The notes under the pieces were generated by a model, which was not told where the DNA came from, did not search any database, and saw only the letters and a program-made list of their open reading frames with translations. Shown here one piece after another: positions 53,801 through 61,934 of a stretch of 64,000 nucleotides of DNA. This DNA comes from Methylotenera_A sp031422335 (GTDB lineage: Bacteria > Pseudomonadota > Gammaproteobacteria > Burkholderiales > Methylophilaceae). Numbering within the stretch: position 1 is the stretch's first letter; the number at the start of each line of letters is the position of its first letter. The position numbers were made by a program, and so were the translations under genes. The stretch is taken from NCBI GenBank assembly GCA_031422335.1, contig JANOQW010000017.1, forward strand, positions 11,002 to 75,001, written 5' to 3'.

Positions 53801-55683
53801 CAGGCGCTACGGTGGCTTATTGCTCAACTCCTAGCGCTACCGCAGCCAGTTGCCCTTCGCCTGGCATATTAGATGGCACAGATTGTAAAGTGGAGATAGC
53901 TTCATCTTGTGTTGGACGTATGACAGACAATGTAGGCCCTAACTTATCAAACCGTACTATTTTAATAAAAGACGGCGCATCCAATAACTTGGTGAATTTC
54001 AATTATGCTAATTTACCAGCTACTCAAAAACCTTATTTTGAAAATACGTGGCTAGCAGCCAATTTAAGTCATTGGAGTGCGCTAAGTCTTACGCAGCAAT
54101 CAATTGCAGGCGGGGTAAACTTAGTTAACTTTTTACGCGGTGAAACAGGTTTTGAAGATCGTTCAAGCAATTTAGTAGGTACTGTGGACAATCGCTTATT
54201 TCGTCTGAGAGAAGCTACATTAGGAGACGCTTTAGAGTCTTCCCCGACCTTTGTTGGCGCAGAAAAAAATAATTTTACTGACCCCAACTATGGCCCTTTA
54301 GGTACCACCGGATCATTTAAAGAGGCGCAAAAAAATCGAGCTGGTACTATTTACTTGGGTACTAATGATGGAATGTTGCATGCTTTTGATGCTGCCAGTG
54401 GCGAAGAGCGCTGGGCATATATTCCAAGCATGGTACTACCCAATATGTATAAATTGGCAGATAAGAATTATGCAAACCTACATACCAATTATGTCAATGG
54501 TGACATTACGCGGGGTGCGATTTGTTATCAAAACTGCAGCATAAACAGTGCTGCTTGGAAAACGATAATAGTAGGCGCCTTAAATGGCGGGGGCAGAGGT
54601 TATTATGCACTTGACGTTACTAGCCCATCAGCACCTGCACTACTATGGGAGTTTTCACCTAGCAATGATGCTGATTTAGGCTTTAGCTTTGGTAATCCAG
54701 AAATAGTTAAAAAGGCCGATGGTACATGGGTAGTATTGATTACGTCAGGCTATAACAATACCACTGGGCCAAATGCAGGCAAAGGTATTTTATACGTATT
54801 AAATGCCAATACTGGCGCATTGATAACCAAATACAGCACTGGTATAGGAGATGCGACTACGCCTAGTGGTTTGGCAAAAATTAGATCATTTATAAATAGA
54901 CCCAGCGTGGATAGTAAAGCTGAGTTTGTTTATGGTGGAGATTTGTTAGGTAATTTATGGCGCTTTGATATTAATACACCTCAATCTGCAACCAATCCTT
55001 TTAAACTGGCTTGGTTAAAGGATTCATCAGGAAATCCTCAGCCGATTACAGTGAGACCAACGCTAACTACAGTTGCAGGCAAGCGTTTCGTGATTGTCGG
55101 TACTGGTAAGTATCTTGAAGTGTTAGATTTAACTGATACACAGCAGCAAACACTATATGCCATAACTGATGACAGCTCAGTAGTGACTACTATAGATAAT
55201 CCTAGGTTAAGTTCGGCCATGGTGAATCAGGTGCTAGTGAATAGTGGTGCAGCGCGCAATATGCAGACACCAGAAAATACGGTGGATTATTCGATTAGAC
55301 GTGGCTGGTATATTAATTTACCAGATAGTGGTGAGCGTCAAAATATACCATCGCAATTTGTGGGAGGTAGAACATTGGTGGTGCCCACCACTGTTCCATC
55401 TAATACGATTTGCTCGCCTGGTGGTTATGGTTGGTTAAATTTTATCAACTATAAAACTGGTGGTAGTTTAGCTACAGCAACTGCCGCTAGCATAGCCTCT
55501 GGTGCTAGGCTAGGGTCGCCACCTGTTGGTATTAGCGTGGTTTACATTGGTGGCAAAGGCAAGTTGATTGTGTCAGAATCGGGGCAAGTTACTCCAACCA
55601 CTTCAGAAGCACCTGGTACTACATCCGTTAATTTTGCAAATCGTCGTATGATTTGGCGTGAGTTACTTGAAGATGAAGAGTAG
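50878..55683 (+). CDS. pilY1: Type IV pilus tip adhesin/assembly factor PilY1
   Basis: A 1601-residue secreted protein with signal peptide 1-31. A von Willebrand A-like domain starts at LPNLMYILDNSGSM, where D58-x-S60-x-S62 is the MIDAS. It is interrupted by about 285 Thr/Ala-rich residues (281-565), then resumes with FANWYSYYRNRMMMMKT. The C-terminal third is the PilC-type beta-propeller (SSPTFVGAEKNN, YLGTNDGMLHAFDAASGEE near residue 1160, GALNGGGRGYYALDVTSP). A strong AGGAG precedes the ATG. Role: tip adhesion, mechanosensing and promotion of pilus assembly. It is the last gene of the operon. Confidence 0.92.
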   Translation: MTLTLKTMLNRTLIQSTIVVFSMFVTSQATAATVAIATAPLVSATTTQVLPNLMYILDNSGSMALEFMPDYVDDGNKCKGTGTSGEFNANCTLGDPPYNTNLFNTLAYNPTITYSPAMNSNGTERIAMSFANTVGWTVVPNDAYDVYSTADDSLVPNATDASKGYRDKVWCNITTASALDLINPLVCKKNGPQYIYPSNTGTPATSFNQPYTLRGHPYYYTTSPGEYCSDKNLTTCISSTTPAGAYIYPATLRWCNSSGRTNCQARFLESTSYTFAKWSGINNGSSATGKIKINPETAGCGGVGQPGCNAPSAMNITDITVNGVRIIATPIPSNLNITNTTTPADRNTLATRIGTAINAYVPTVGEDFVATVTGDEVTLRPVTAGPFMGTIDVLASSVTRAAITGVNAQGTITITRAGKQSGATSPAATRCNPATSTSCNVTLTMPQITVGTPSGTTNITNGAISYTTGSVADSAATRLLMARAVKDSINVAISAPQDYTATCGASTGGAGVACTTNVITVTAVNTGTATHGNFTINPTSGNNLTYTTIAVGSVVAGVQGAPAKTYTIPTLITQFTGGTSVVNTFNRVDIEPATTSYVKAITRTDCAASTCTYAEEMTNFANWYSYYRNRMMMMKTSTSRAFKSIDTRYRVGFITINSASSNYLPIANYDATQKASWYTKLFATGGTSSTPLRESLSTVGRIFAGKKPVGTSDPVQYSCQQNFALLTTDGYWNGNGGKEINGSTDIGNLDGGTTGRPQFEGPVAGSNSLADAAKYYYDTDLRNSSLGNCTGALGTDVCEDNVFVSSTDNNVKQHMTTFTLGLGVDGELSYTSDYRSASSGDYYDIKQGTKNWSVPAANTQRAVDDLWHAAVNGQGTYFSAQDPNQLNTSLTGALQAIGAKVGTGAAAATSTLNPVAGDNFAYVASYATVKWTGNLEAREINIATGEVSEDAAWCVENVAAGSCAAPSLIVSEDVAGATVAYCSTPSATAASCPSPGILDGTDCKVEIASSCVGRMTDNVGPNLSNRTILIKDGASNNLVNFNYANLPATQKPYFENTWLAANLSHWSALSLTQQSIAGGVNLVNFLRGETGFEDRSSNLVGTVDNRLFRLREATLGDALESSPTFVGAEKNNFTDPNYGPLGTTGSFKEAQKNRAGTIYLGTNDGMLHAFDAASGEERWAYIPSMVLPNMYKLADKNYANLHTNYVNGDITRGAICYQNCSINSAAWKTIIVGALNGGGRGYYALDVTSPSAPALLWEFSPSNDADLGFSFGNPEIVKKADGTWVVLITSGYNNTTGPNAGKGILYVLNANTGALITKYSTGIGDATTPSGLAKIRSFINRPSVDSKAEFVYGGDLLGNLWRFDINTPQSATNPFKLAWLKDSSGNPQPITVRPTLTTVAGKRFVIVGTGKYLEVLDLTDTQQQTLYAITDDSSVVTTIDNPRLSSAMVNQVLVNSGAARNMQTPENTVDYSIRRGWYINLPDSGERQNIPSQFVGGRTLVVPTTVPSNTICSPGGYGWLNFINYKTGGSLATATAASIASGARLGSPPVGISVVYIGGKGKLIVSESGQVTPTTSEAPGTTSVNFANRRMIWRELLEDEE

Positions 55684-55697
55684 CAGCTATTATTAAT

Positions 55698-55729
55698 AAA
55701 AAAGCCACAGGAATTTCTGTGGCTTTTTT
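55698..55729. terminator. Bidirectional terminator between pilY1 and the Gx transporter gene
   Basis: AAAAAAGCCACAG, a six-base loop, CTGTGGCTTTTTT. Confidence 0.92.
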
Positions 55730-55730
55730 A

Positions 55731-56234
55731 TTATTTATTTAATAGCTTTAAAGTAATCCAACCATTTATAACACCAAAAACTAAAGCCGCCAGCGCAAAA
55801 ATGGGGATTAAGTAAACTATTCCCGTATGTGGAATTAGCCAAAACCGCACAATAATAAGCTGCCCTGCAATGTGCGAAAAAGCCGCCAAAATACTGATTG
55901 AGATGGCGCTGAAATATTTTTTTGGTAAATGCTGCGCAAAAAATAAAGCACTTATACTAAGCAATGCGCCACTTAAACTGAGTACAAATGTGGGTGATAA
56001 AAATTGCCCTAGCAATAAACTGCTGGCAAAAACTCTAAGCAAGCTGACCCAAGCAGCGGTGGCGAAGCCATATTTGTAAAGCACAAATAAGGTGACGATA
56101 TTGGCAATGCCAGGTTTTACGCCTGGTAATGGCGATGGAATCACTGCTTCTACCATGTGCAAGCCAATCGCCAGTGCGGTCAGCTTGGCAATGTGGTGGT
56201 CTTCTGGCGTGGTGTTAATAGTTAAGTGAGTCAT
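55731..56234 (-). CDS. Gx-transporter / heptaprenyl-diphosphate-synthase-component-I-like membrane protein
   Basis: A 167-residue protein with about five hydrophobic segments. LHMVEAVIPSPLPGVKPGIANIV near the N-terminus is diagnostic of the Gx transporter (Hpre_diP_synt_I) family, related in fold to ECF S-components. The name is historical and transport of a small vitamin-like molecule is likelier than prenyl synthesis. It overlaps the NusG-domain gene by 20 bases and belongs to a trio with apbE. The trio is widely seen beside extracytosolic flavin-transfer systems. Confidence 0.8.
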   Translation of the reverse strand: MTHLTINTTPEDHHIAKLTALAIGLHMVEAVIPSPLPGVKPGIANIVTLFVLYKYGFATAAWVSLLRVFASSLLLGQFLSPTFVLSLSGALLSISALFFAQHLPKKYFSAISISILAAFSHIAGQLIIVRFWLIPHTGIVYLIPIFALAALVFGVINGWITLKLLNK

Positions 56235-56607
56235 AACTACTTTTGGCGCCGATGAGTTGCAGGCTAATTTGGTTGGGAATACAAATGGCCACTTGCCCTG
56301 CGCGGCTTAACCAGCCTTGATGTACGCAATATTGGTTGTTGCAGGGTGATTGCTTGAATCGCACCTTACCTTGTTGAATGCTGATATGGGAATCGCCCAA
56401 GTTGCCATGAATATGCAGCTCACGCGTTTGATTTAAATCGTAAGTGCCAATAATTTTATCGCCCTGCCGAATTTTGAGTTTACTGGCTTGTTCAAAGCTC
56501 CAAAATTGTTGAAACATGAAAATGACTACAAATAAACCTGCAAAAATAACCAACCAATCGCCCATTATGGGTTTGCTATTGAGTTTGTGTTGCACGTTTT
56601 TCTGCAT
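56215..56607 (-). CDS. Membrane-anchored NusG domain II protein
   Basis: A 130-residue protein with one N-terminal membrane segment (about 18-38) and a small periplasmic beta-barrel that matches NusG domain II (KIRQGDKIIGTYDLNQTRE, then FKQSPCNNQYCVHQGWLSR with a CxxxxC pair). It lacks the transcription-factor part of NusG. GGA lies six bases before ATG 56607, which overlaps the apbE 3' end by 32 bases. These proteins usually accompany ApbE and Gx transporters. Confidence 0.8.
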   Translation of the reverse strand: MQKNVQHKLNSKPIMGDWLVIFAGLFVVIFMFQQFWSFEQASKLKIRQGDKIIGTYDLNQTRELHIHGNLGDSHISIQQGKVRFKQSPCNNQYCVHQGWLSRAGQVAICIPNQISLQLIGAKSSYDSLNY

Positions 56608-57613
56608 CTTTATCCAGCCAAGTGATACGTTTAGCCATGGCAGGGCTCACGTAAATTTTTTGACTTGATTCAATCATCATAAAATTTTCTACTTGCATTT
56701 TATTTGCAGTCTCAACACGAGCTTCTGGCTTGGCAATAAAAATGGGTTTAGAAGTCACATCCGATAGTACGCCTGCGTTTTCTTTTGGTGGAATCAGCAC
56801 AGTCACTGCTTGCATGCCTTGCACTGGGTAGCCGGTGGCTGGGTCGATAATATGGCAATAGCGTTTACCATTTAACTCAAAATAGCGCTGATAATCACCT
56901 GACGTACCAATGGCCCAGCCGTTTTCAAGATTAAGTGTGGCAATGGCATTAGGTTTGCGTGGGTGTTGTATGCCCACGCGCCAAGGCTTTTCGCCATGCT
57001 TGCCCAGCGCAATAATGTTGCCACCAATGTTAATTAATGCGTGATGGACATGATGCGCTTTTAATATTTTTAGGCCGCGATCAAGCGCATAACCTTTGGC
57101 ATAACCACCAAAATCTAGCTGAACTGCAGGATTGTTAGTATAAATTTTGCCGTTTTCAATCACAATATCAGTCATTTGTGGGGCGGCATTCACTAAGTTG
57201 GTAAGCTTGTTTTCATCTATTTGAATTGGCTTGAATTCATCATGATGAAAACCCCATGTTTTAATCAGGCCACCAATGGCAGGGTTAAACGCACCATTTG
57301 ATTTTATCGAATATGCAGTCGCATATTTAATCATAGATGCAATATCTGGCTTAATGGCTACCGGAGTTTGACCAATGGCAAAAGCATTATTGATACTTTT
57401 TATTTCACTGGGTCGCCAAGCGTGTAAGCGGTTATGCAGCTGCTGAAAATCAAGATTAATTTTAGCTGATATTTCTTGTGCGCGGGCTTCTGTTTCCCCA
57501 TAAATAGTAATATCTACCAAAGTGCCAAATACGTAGCTTTGGGTGTTATAAAGTGGCTCTTTTGGGCTACAAGCCGATAACACACACAAACAAAAAACCA
57601 GGATTAAACGCAT
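56576..57613 (-). CDS. apbE: FAD:protein FMN transferase (ApbE)
   Basis: A periplasmic lipoprotein that attaches FMN to Thr/Ser of target proteins. The 345-residue product has lipobox LSAC (Cys15), then SYVFGTLVDITIYGE, the FAD-binding GGLIKTWGFHHD, DFGGYAKGYALD, NIGGNIIALGKHGE, GTSGDYQRYF and the metal-binding HIIDPATGYP near the C-terminus. It lies 19 bases after gshB. No clear flavinylation target (FMN_bind domain) is in the window, so its client is elsewhere (for example NqrBC or Rnf). Confidence 0.93.
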   Translation of the reverse strand: MRLILVFCLCVLSACSPKEPLYNTQSYVFGTLVDITIYGETEARAQEISAKINLDFQQLHNRLHAWRPSEIKSINNAFAIGQTPVAIKPDIASMIKYATAYSIKSNGAFNPAIGGLIKTWGFHHDEFKPIQIDENKLTNLVNAAPQMTDIVIENGKIYTNNPAVQLDFGGYAKGYALDRGLKILKAHHVHHALINIGGNIIALGKHGEKPWRVGIQHPRKPNAIATLNLENGWAIGTSGDYQRYFELNGKRYCHIIDPATGYPVQGMQAVTVLIPPKENAGVLSDVTSKPIFIAKPEARVETANKMQVENFMMIESSQKIYVSPAMAKRITWLDKDAEKRATQTQ

Positions 57614-57632
57614 AGCCGCTACTATAGCGCGG

Positions 57633-58583
57633 CTAGCAGTTTGCTTCTAGTGCATCCATAAACATTTGCGCAGGTTTGCACGGTAAATTTAAACCTTGCG
57701 TTTGCGCAGCAATTTCTACCATGCCAGTCGGGCTGGTCACGTTAATTTCGGTTAAGTAGTCGCCAATCACATCCAGACCGACTAAAAACAAGCCTTCGGC
57801 CTTGAGTGATTTGCCAATCGTACTGGCAATTTCTAAATCACGTAGGGTTAAAGGTTGTGCAATTCCTTTGCCACCAGCAGCCAAATTGCCGCGCGTTTCA
57901 CCTGCCTTAGGGATGCGTGCCAGCGAGTAAGGAAGTGGTTCGCCATTGATGACAATAATGCGTTTATCGCCCTGCAAAATTTGCGGCAAATAGCGCTGCG
58001 CCATAATGGTTTGTTTGCCAAATTGTGTTGCAGTTTCTAAAATAACGCCAATATTTGGGTCAGCTTCAGTCAGTCTAAAAATACCGCTGCCGCCCATGCC
58101 ATCAAGTGGTTTCACCACAATATCTTTGTGTTCAGTTAAAAATTCACGAATCAAATCATTGTTACTGGTGACTAAAAATTCTGGTGCAAATTGCGGAAAT
58201 TTAGTGATGGATAATTTTTCATTCCAGCTACGCACAGCCGCAGGGTTGTTGATGACATGGGCGCCTTGCTGCACTGCTAACTCGAGCAAATATGTGCTGT
58301 ACAAGTATTCGTTGTCAAACGGTGGGTCTTTGCGCATTAAAACAGCATCAAAGTTTTTTGGTAACACCTCTTCAGTTTGACCTAGGGCATACCAGGTTTC
58401 TTGTTCGCTAAAGCTAAAGTTGGCAGCAGTTATTTTGACTATTTGATTGCGCAAAAATATATCATGCTGCTGGCAAACATAAAGCTGATGGCCACGCGCC
58501 GCTGACTCGCGCATTATCGCAATGCTGCTGTCTTTGTAAGTTGCTAAGCAAGTTAGCGCATCTAAAATAAAAAGTAGTTTCAT
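57633..58583 (-). CDS. gshB: Glutathione synthetase
   Basis: ATP-grasp ligase that adds glycine to gamma-glutamylcysteine. A 316-residue protein of normal length. DSSIAIMRESAARGH near the start, VLMRKDPPFDNEYLYSTYLLE (about 82-102), KPLDGMGGSGIFR for the nucleotide-binding loop, and the C-terminal DVIGDYLTEINVTSPTG with Mg-binding Glu/Asn are visible. It lies downstream of gshA with a 111-base gap containing a copy of the repeat element, and upstream of apbE. Confidence 0.95.
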   Translation of the reverse strand: MKLLFILDALTCLATYKDSSIAIMRESAARGHQLYVCQQHDIFLRNQIVKITAANFSFSEQETWYALGQTEEVLPKNFDAVLMRKDPPFDNEYLYSTYLLELAVQQGAHVINNPAAVRSWNEKLSITKFPQFAPEFLVTSNNDLIREFLTEHKDIVVKPLDGMGGSGIFRLTEADPNIGVILETATQFGKQTIMAQRYLPQILQGDKRIIVINGEPLPYSLARIPKAGETRGNLAAGGKGIAQPLTLRDLEIASTIGKSLKAEGLFLVGLDVIGDYLTEINVTSPTGMVEIAAQTQGLNLPCKPAQMFMDALEANC

Positions 58584-58622
58584 TGGTTTTTAACTTATAT
58601 TATCTTACTCACACTTTACCTA

Positions 58623-58663
58623 GCATGCCTGCAACCCGCATAGATATTGGCTTGCAGAGCATC
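58623..58663 (+). repeat. Intergenic copy of the palindromic repeat element
   Basis: Left arm GCATGCCTGCAA and right arm TTGCAGAGCAT form an imperfect inverted repeat around CCGCATAGATATTGG (one mismatch to the core). It lies between gshA and gshB and is the cleanest full-length copy. Confidence 0.7.
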
Positions 58664-58694
58664 TATTTCTGTAGTAGCGTCACTGATTTAATCT

Positions 58695-60005
58695 TTATTG
58701 ATTCATCGGATCATTATCTTGCAGCTCAATCGCTGCAGCCACCAACGCCAAGCGCGCCACCACGCCATAGGCATAAAAACGGTTCGGCACAGTATCGGGC
58801 TCACCAGCGCAATCGGGCAAGCCGCATGGCGTTTCAAAAGCCAGCGGTTCAAAGTGTGCGCCTGGCGCATTTAAGTTTTCATCCGCTGCGCGGCCAGTAT
58901 GCACGCGGTAAAATCCGCCAATCACAAAGTGATCCATCATGTACACCACTGGCTCGGCCACCGCATCATTGATGCTTTCAAAAGTATAAACACCTTCTTG
59001 AATAATCACTTCACTAACTTGTTGGCCTTCTTTAATCACCGACATTTTGTTGCGTGCTTTGCGGTTTAAATCGCGCACATCATCGGGCGATTTAACCGTC
59101 ATAATACCCATGCCATAAGTGCCCGCATCGGCCTTTACAATCACAAATGGTTCTTGCGCTACGTCATATTCGGCATATTTTAGTTTAATTTTGTTGAGTA
59201 ATGATTCAACTTTTAGCGCCAAACATTCTTCACCTGTACGCGCGTGGAAGTCTATCTCACCGCAAGTTTCAAAATATGGGTTGAGTAGCCACGGGTCAAT
59301 CTCTAACATCTTCGAAAATTCATCTACTACACGATTATAGGCGTCGAAATGCTTCGATTTTCGCCTAACATGCCAGCCCGCATGCAAGGGCGGAATTAAA
59401 TCTTGTTCCAAATTTTTAAGTATATCTGGCACACCGCCCGATAAATCATTGTTTAAAAGCACCGCACAGCTATCAAAAGCTTTGTAAGCTACGCCATTTA
59501 CCATGCAAGCATTTAGCTTAATACGATTTTTTTCACGCACTACAGGCTCTAACAATAGTTTTTCACCATCGTGCGTTTCAAAAATAGTCGGTTCGGTAAT
59601 TTCGGGGTTAATGCTGCCTACGCGCACATCTAAACCGGCAGCTTTCATAATATTCACTAGCTCGACTACATTACGCAAATAGTAGCCATTACGCGTGTGA
59701 TTCTCGGGGATGATCATTAAGCGATGTGCCTCAGGGCAAATTTTTTCTACCGCCACTTGCGCTGCTTGCACGCATAAACTTAAAAAATCGGGGTTTAAAT
59801 TATTAAAGCCGCCTGGGAATAAATTGGTATCGACAGGTGCAAGTTTAAATCCTGCATTACGTAAATCGACACTGGCATAAAATGGTGACGCATATTCTAA
59901 CCATTGGCTGCGAAACCAATGCTCAATTTTTGGCATATTGCTTAACATGCGCTTTTCTAAGCTAAGTAGCGGGCCGTTAAGTGCGGTGGTTAAATGTGGA
60001 ACCAT
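58695..60005 (-). CDS. gshA: Glutamate-cysteine ligase (type 3, betaproteobacterial/acidithiobacillus form)
   Basis: First step of glutathione synthesis. The 436-residue product is unrelated in length and sequence to E. coli GshA. It fits the ferrooxidans-type family: ASVDLRNAGFKLAPVDTNLFPGG at about residues 44-66, IPENHTRNGYYLRNV, VKADAGTYGMGIMTVKS at about 290, and FVIGGFYRVHT. Glutathione in methylotrophs also traps formaldehyde. It follows lipA by eight bases, so it may be expressed with the lip genes. Confidence 0.93.
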   Translation of the reverse strand: MVPHLTTALNGPLLSLEKRMLSNMPKIEHWFRSQWLEYASPFYASVDLRNAGFKLAPVDTNLFPGGFNNLNPDFLSLCVQAAQVAVEKICPEAHRLMIIPENHTRNGYYLRNVVELVNIMKAAGLDVRVGSINPEITEPTIFETHDGEKLLLEPVVREKNRIKLNACMVNGVAYKAFDSCAVLLNNDLSGGVPDILKNLEQDLIPPLHAGWHVRRKSKHFDAYNRVVDEFSKMLEIDPWLLNPYFETCGEIDFHARTGEECLALKVESLLNKIKLKYAEYDVAQEPFVIVKADAGTYGMGIMTVKSPDDVRDLNRKARNKMSVIKEGQQVSEVIIQEGVYTFESINDAVAEPVVYMMDHFVIGGFYRVHTGRAADENLNAPGAHFEPLAFETPCGLPDCAGEPDTVPNRFYAYGVVARLALVAAAIELQDNDPMNQ

Positions 60006-60013
60006 GTTTTATC

Positions 60014-60976
60014 CTATGCCATGTGGCTGGCTTGTAAGTCGGCGTGATAACTACTTCTTACCATGGGGCCGCTAGCAGCATTATTAAAGCCCATGGCATC
60101 GGCTTTTTGTTTTAAGTCGGCGAAAACAGCAGGTTCCACATAACGCATCACCGGTAAATGGTGTACGCTGGGCTGCAAGTATTGGCCAAGTGTCAACATC
60201 GATACTTGATGCGTACGCAAGTCTTGCATCACTTGTAGTATTTCAACATCGGTTTCGCCCAAGCCCAACATTAAGCCAGATTTGGTGGGGATGTGTGGGT
60301 ACATTTCGTTAAAAGCTTTTAGCAGATTAAGCGAGTTTTGGTAATCCGAACCTGGCCGAGCTTGCTTATAAAGTCTAGGCACGGTTTCTAGGTTGTGGTT
60401 CATTACATCGGGCGGTGCATTTTTTAAAATATGCAAAGCCACCTCTAAACGCCCACGAAAATCTGGCACCAAAATTTCTATTTTAATATCGGGTGAGGCT
60501 TGCCTAACGGCATGAATACAATCGACAAAATGCTGCGCGCCACCATCTTTTAAATCATCGCGGTCAACAGAGGTAATCACCACATATTTAAGCTGCATTT
60601 GCGCAATGGTGCGTGCCAAGTTGGCGGGCTCATTCATATCTGGTGGCAGTGGTTTGCCATGTGCCACATCGCAAAACGGGCAGCGCCGAGTACAAATGTC
60701 GCCCAAAATCATAAAGGTTGCCGTACCGCCACTAAAGCATTCGCCAATGTTGGGGCAGCTAGCCTCTTCGCATACGGTGTGCAGATTATTCTCGCGCAAT
60801 ACCTTTTTAATCTCCTGAAAGCGTGCGCTATCAGGCACTTTCATGCGTATCCAGTCGGGCTTGCGTAGCATCGGTTGTGGAATAATTTTAATTGGAATAC
60901 GCGCAGTTTTTTCGGCATCAATTTGTTTGACGCCAGCGATTTTTTTTATCGCAACTGGGTTTATTATGTCGTTCAT
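60014..60976 (-). CDS. lipA: Lipoyl synthase
   Basis: Radical-SAM enzyme inserting two sulfurs into octanoyl-lipoyl domains. About 320 residues, with the auxiliary cluster motif CEEASCPNIGEC and the SAM cluster motif CTRRCPFCDVAHG. The C-terminal Ser of the final RSSYHAD supplies the fourth ligand. ATG 60976 overlaps the lipB stop as TGATG. A TTG at 60979 is in frame but less likely. It acts on the octanoylated protein made by LipB. Confidence 0.96.
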   Translation of the reverse strand: MNDIINPVAIKKIAGVKQIDAEKTARIPIKIIPQPMLRKPDWIRMKVPDSARFQEIKKVLRENNLHTVCEEASCPNIGECFSGGTATFMILGDICTRRCPFCDVAHGKPLPPDMNEPANLARTIAQMQLKYVVITSVDRDDLKDGGAQHFVDCIHAVRQASPDIKIEILVPDFRGRLEVALHILKNAPPDVMNHNLETVPRLYKQARPGSDYQNSLNLLKAFNEMYPHIPTKSGLMLGLGETDVEILQVMQDLRTHQVSMLTLGQYLQPSVHHLPVMRYVEPAVFADLKQKADAMGFNNAASGPMVRSSYHADLQASHMA

Positions 60977-61578
60977 CAATTCAGTTTTTCAGTTAATTTA
61001 TGTAACAGCAGGTCGCCTATTTGCGCAAAATTTTGCGTAATACCCAAATGTTTAGTTTGCGTTACTTCAAGCCCCACATAGCCGCACGGGTCAATCGCAG
61101 CAAATGGCGCTAAGTCCATATCGACATTTAAGCTTAAGCCATGATAACAGCAATTATTTTTTAGGCGCAAACCTAAAGAGGCAATTTTCATCTTGTTCAC
61201 ATACACTCCTGGCGCATCAGCTTTGGCAACAGCCATCACATTCAGTTGCGCCAGCACTTCAATGATGCTAGTTTCCATGATGTTAACAAGCTGACGTACA
61301 TTTAAGTTGCGACGTTTTAAGTCTATCAGCATATAAACTACCACTTGGCCTGGGCCATGGTAAGTAATTTTGCCACCGCGATCAACCAAAACAACAGGAA
61401 TATTGTTGCTGGGTAGCCGTACATTTTTTCGATTTAAGCCTAGCGTATAAGTGCCAGTATGCTCTGTCAGCCATATTTCATCAGCGGTTTGGGCAGTGCG
61501 GCTTACAGTAAACGCCTGCATCGCTAACAAAGTGGCAGAGTAGTCGCTAAGCCCTAACTGGCGGGATATCACTTGCAT
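60976..61578 (-). CDS. lipB: Octanoyl-ACP:protein octanoyltransferase
   Basis: Transfers octanoate from ACP to lipoyl domains. A 200-residue protein with RGGKITYHGPGQVVVYMLIDLK (the HGPGQ motif, residues about 67-88), the catalytic Lys in KIASLGLRLKN, and the catalytic Cys in DPCGYVGLEVTQ. It is preceded by the ybeD-like gene with a 19-base gap and coupled to lipA. Confidence 0.94.
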   Translation of the reverse strand: MQVISRQLGLSDYSATLLAMQAFTVSRTAQTADEIWLTEHTGTYTLGLNRKNVRLPSNNIPVVLVDRGGKITYHGPGQVVVYMLIDLKRRNLNVRQLVNIMETSIIEVLAQLNVMAVAKADAPGVYVNKMKIASLGLRLKNNCCYHGLSLNVDMDLAPFAAIDPCGYVGLEVTQTKHLGITQNFAQIGDLLLHKLTEKLN

Positions 61579-61597
61579 AGTAAAACGCTGGGTTAAA

Positions 61598-61909
61598 TTA
61601 GAGAGTCACTTTGACCATCGGGTGCGATGTCAGTGCGCGGTAAATGTCATCTAGCTGTGGTTTGGAGATGACATGCACGGTGCAAGTGAGGCTGATGTAT
61701 TTGCCTCCAGAGCTGCCGCGCATTTCAATCATATTGGCATCAAAACTGGGTAGTTGGCTTTGAATCGTTTTAATCATTTCGTTAGTAAAATCCACATGTA
61801 TTTCACCCATCACTTTGATAGGAAAATCGCACGGAAACTCAATCAGCGTTTCTTGCATTTTTTTAGATTCTGCTAATTCGCTAATAGTTGTTTTTTTGTT
61901 TACGGCCAT
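61598..61909 (-). CDS. YbeD-family (DUF493) protein
   Basis: A 103-residue ACT-like regulatory-fold protein. FPCDFPIKVMG at about residue 26 and RGSSGGKYISLTCTVHVIS in the centre are family signatures. ATG 61909 is chosen because AGG lies nearby and the upstream extension (to 61975) has no similarity and would overlap dacC. It is almost always between dacA/C and lipB in proteobacteria, as here. The exact function is unknown. Confidence 0.9.
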   Translation of the reverse strand: MAVNKKTTISELAESKKMQETLIEFPCDFPIKVMGEIHVDFTNEMIKTIQSQLPSFDANMIEMRGSSGGKYISLTCTVHVISKPQLDDIYRALTSHPMVKVTL

Positions 61910-61934
61910 GCTAATACCTAGTATGCCTTTTAGC

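Noticed and set aside
58583..58972. Plus-strand frame overlapping the gshA 3' end
   Set aside because: It runs antisense to gshA, has no domain, and its start lies in the repeat-bearing intergenic gap.
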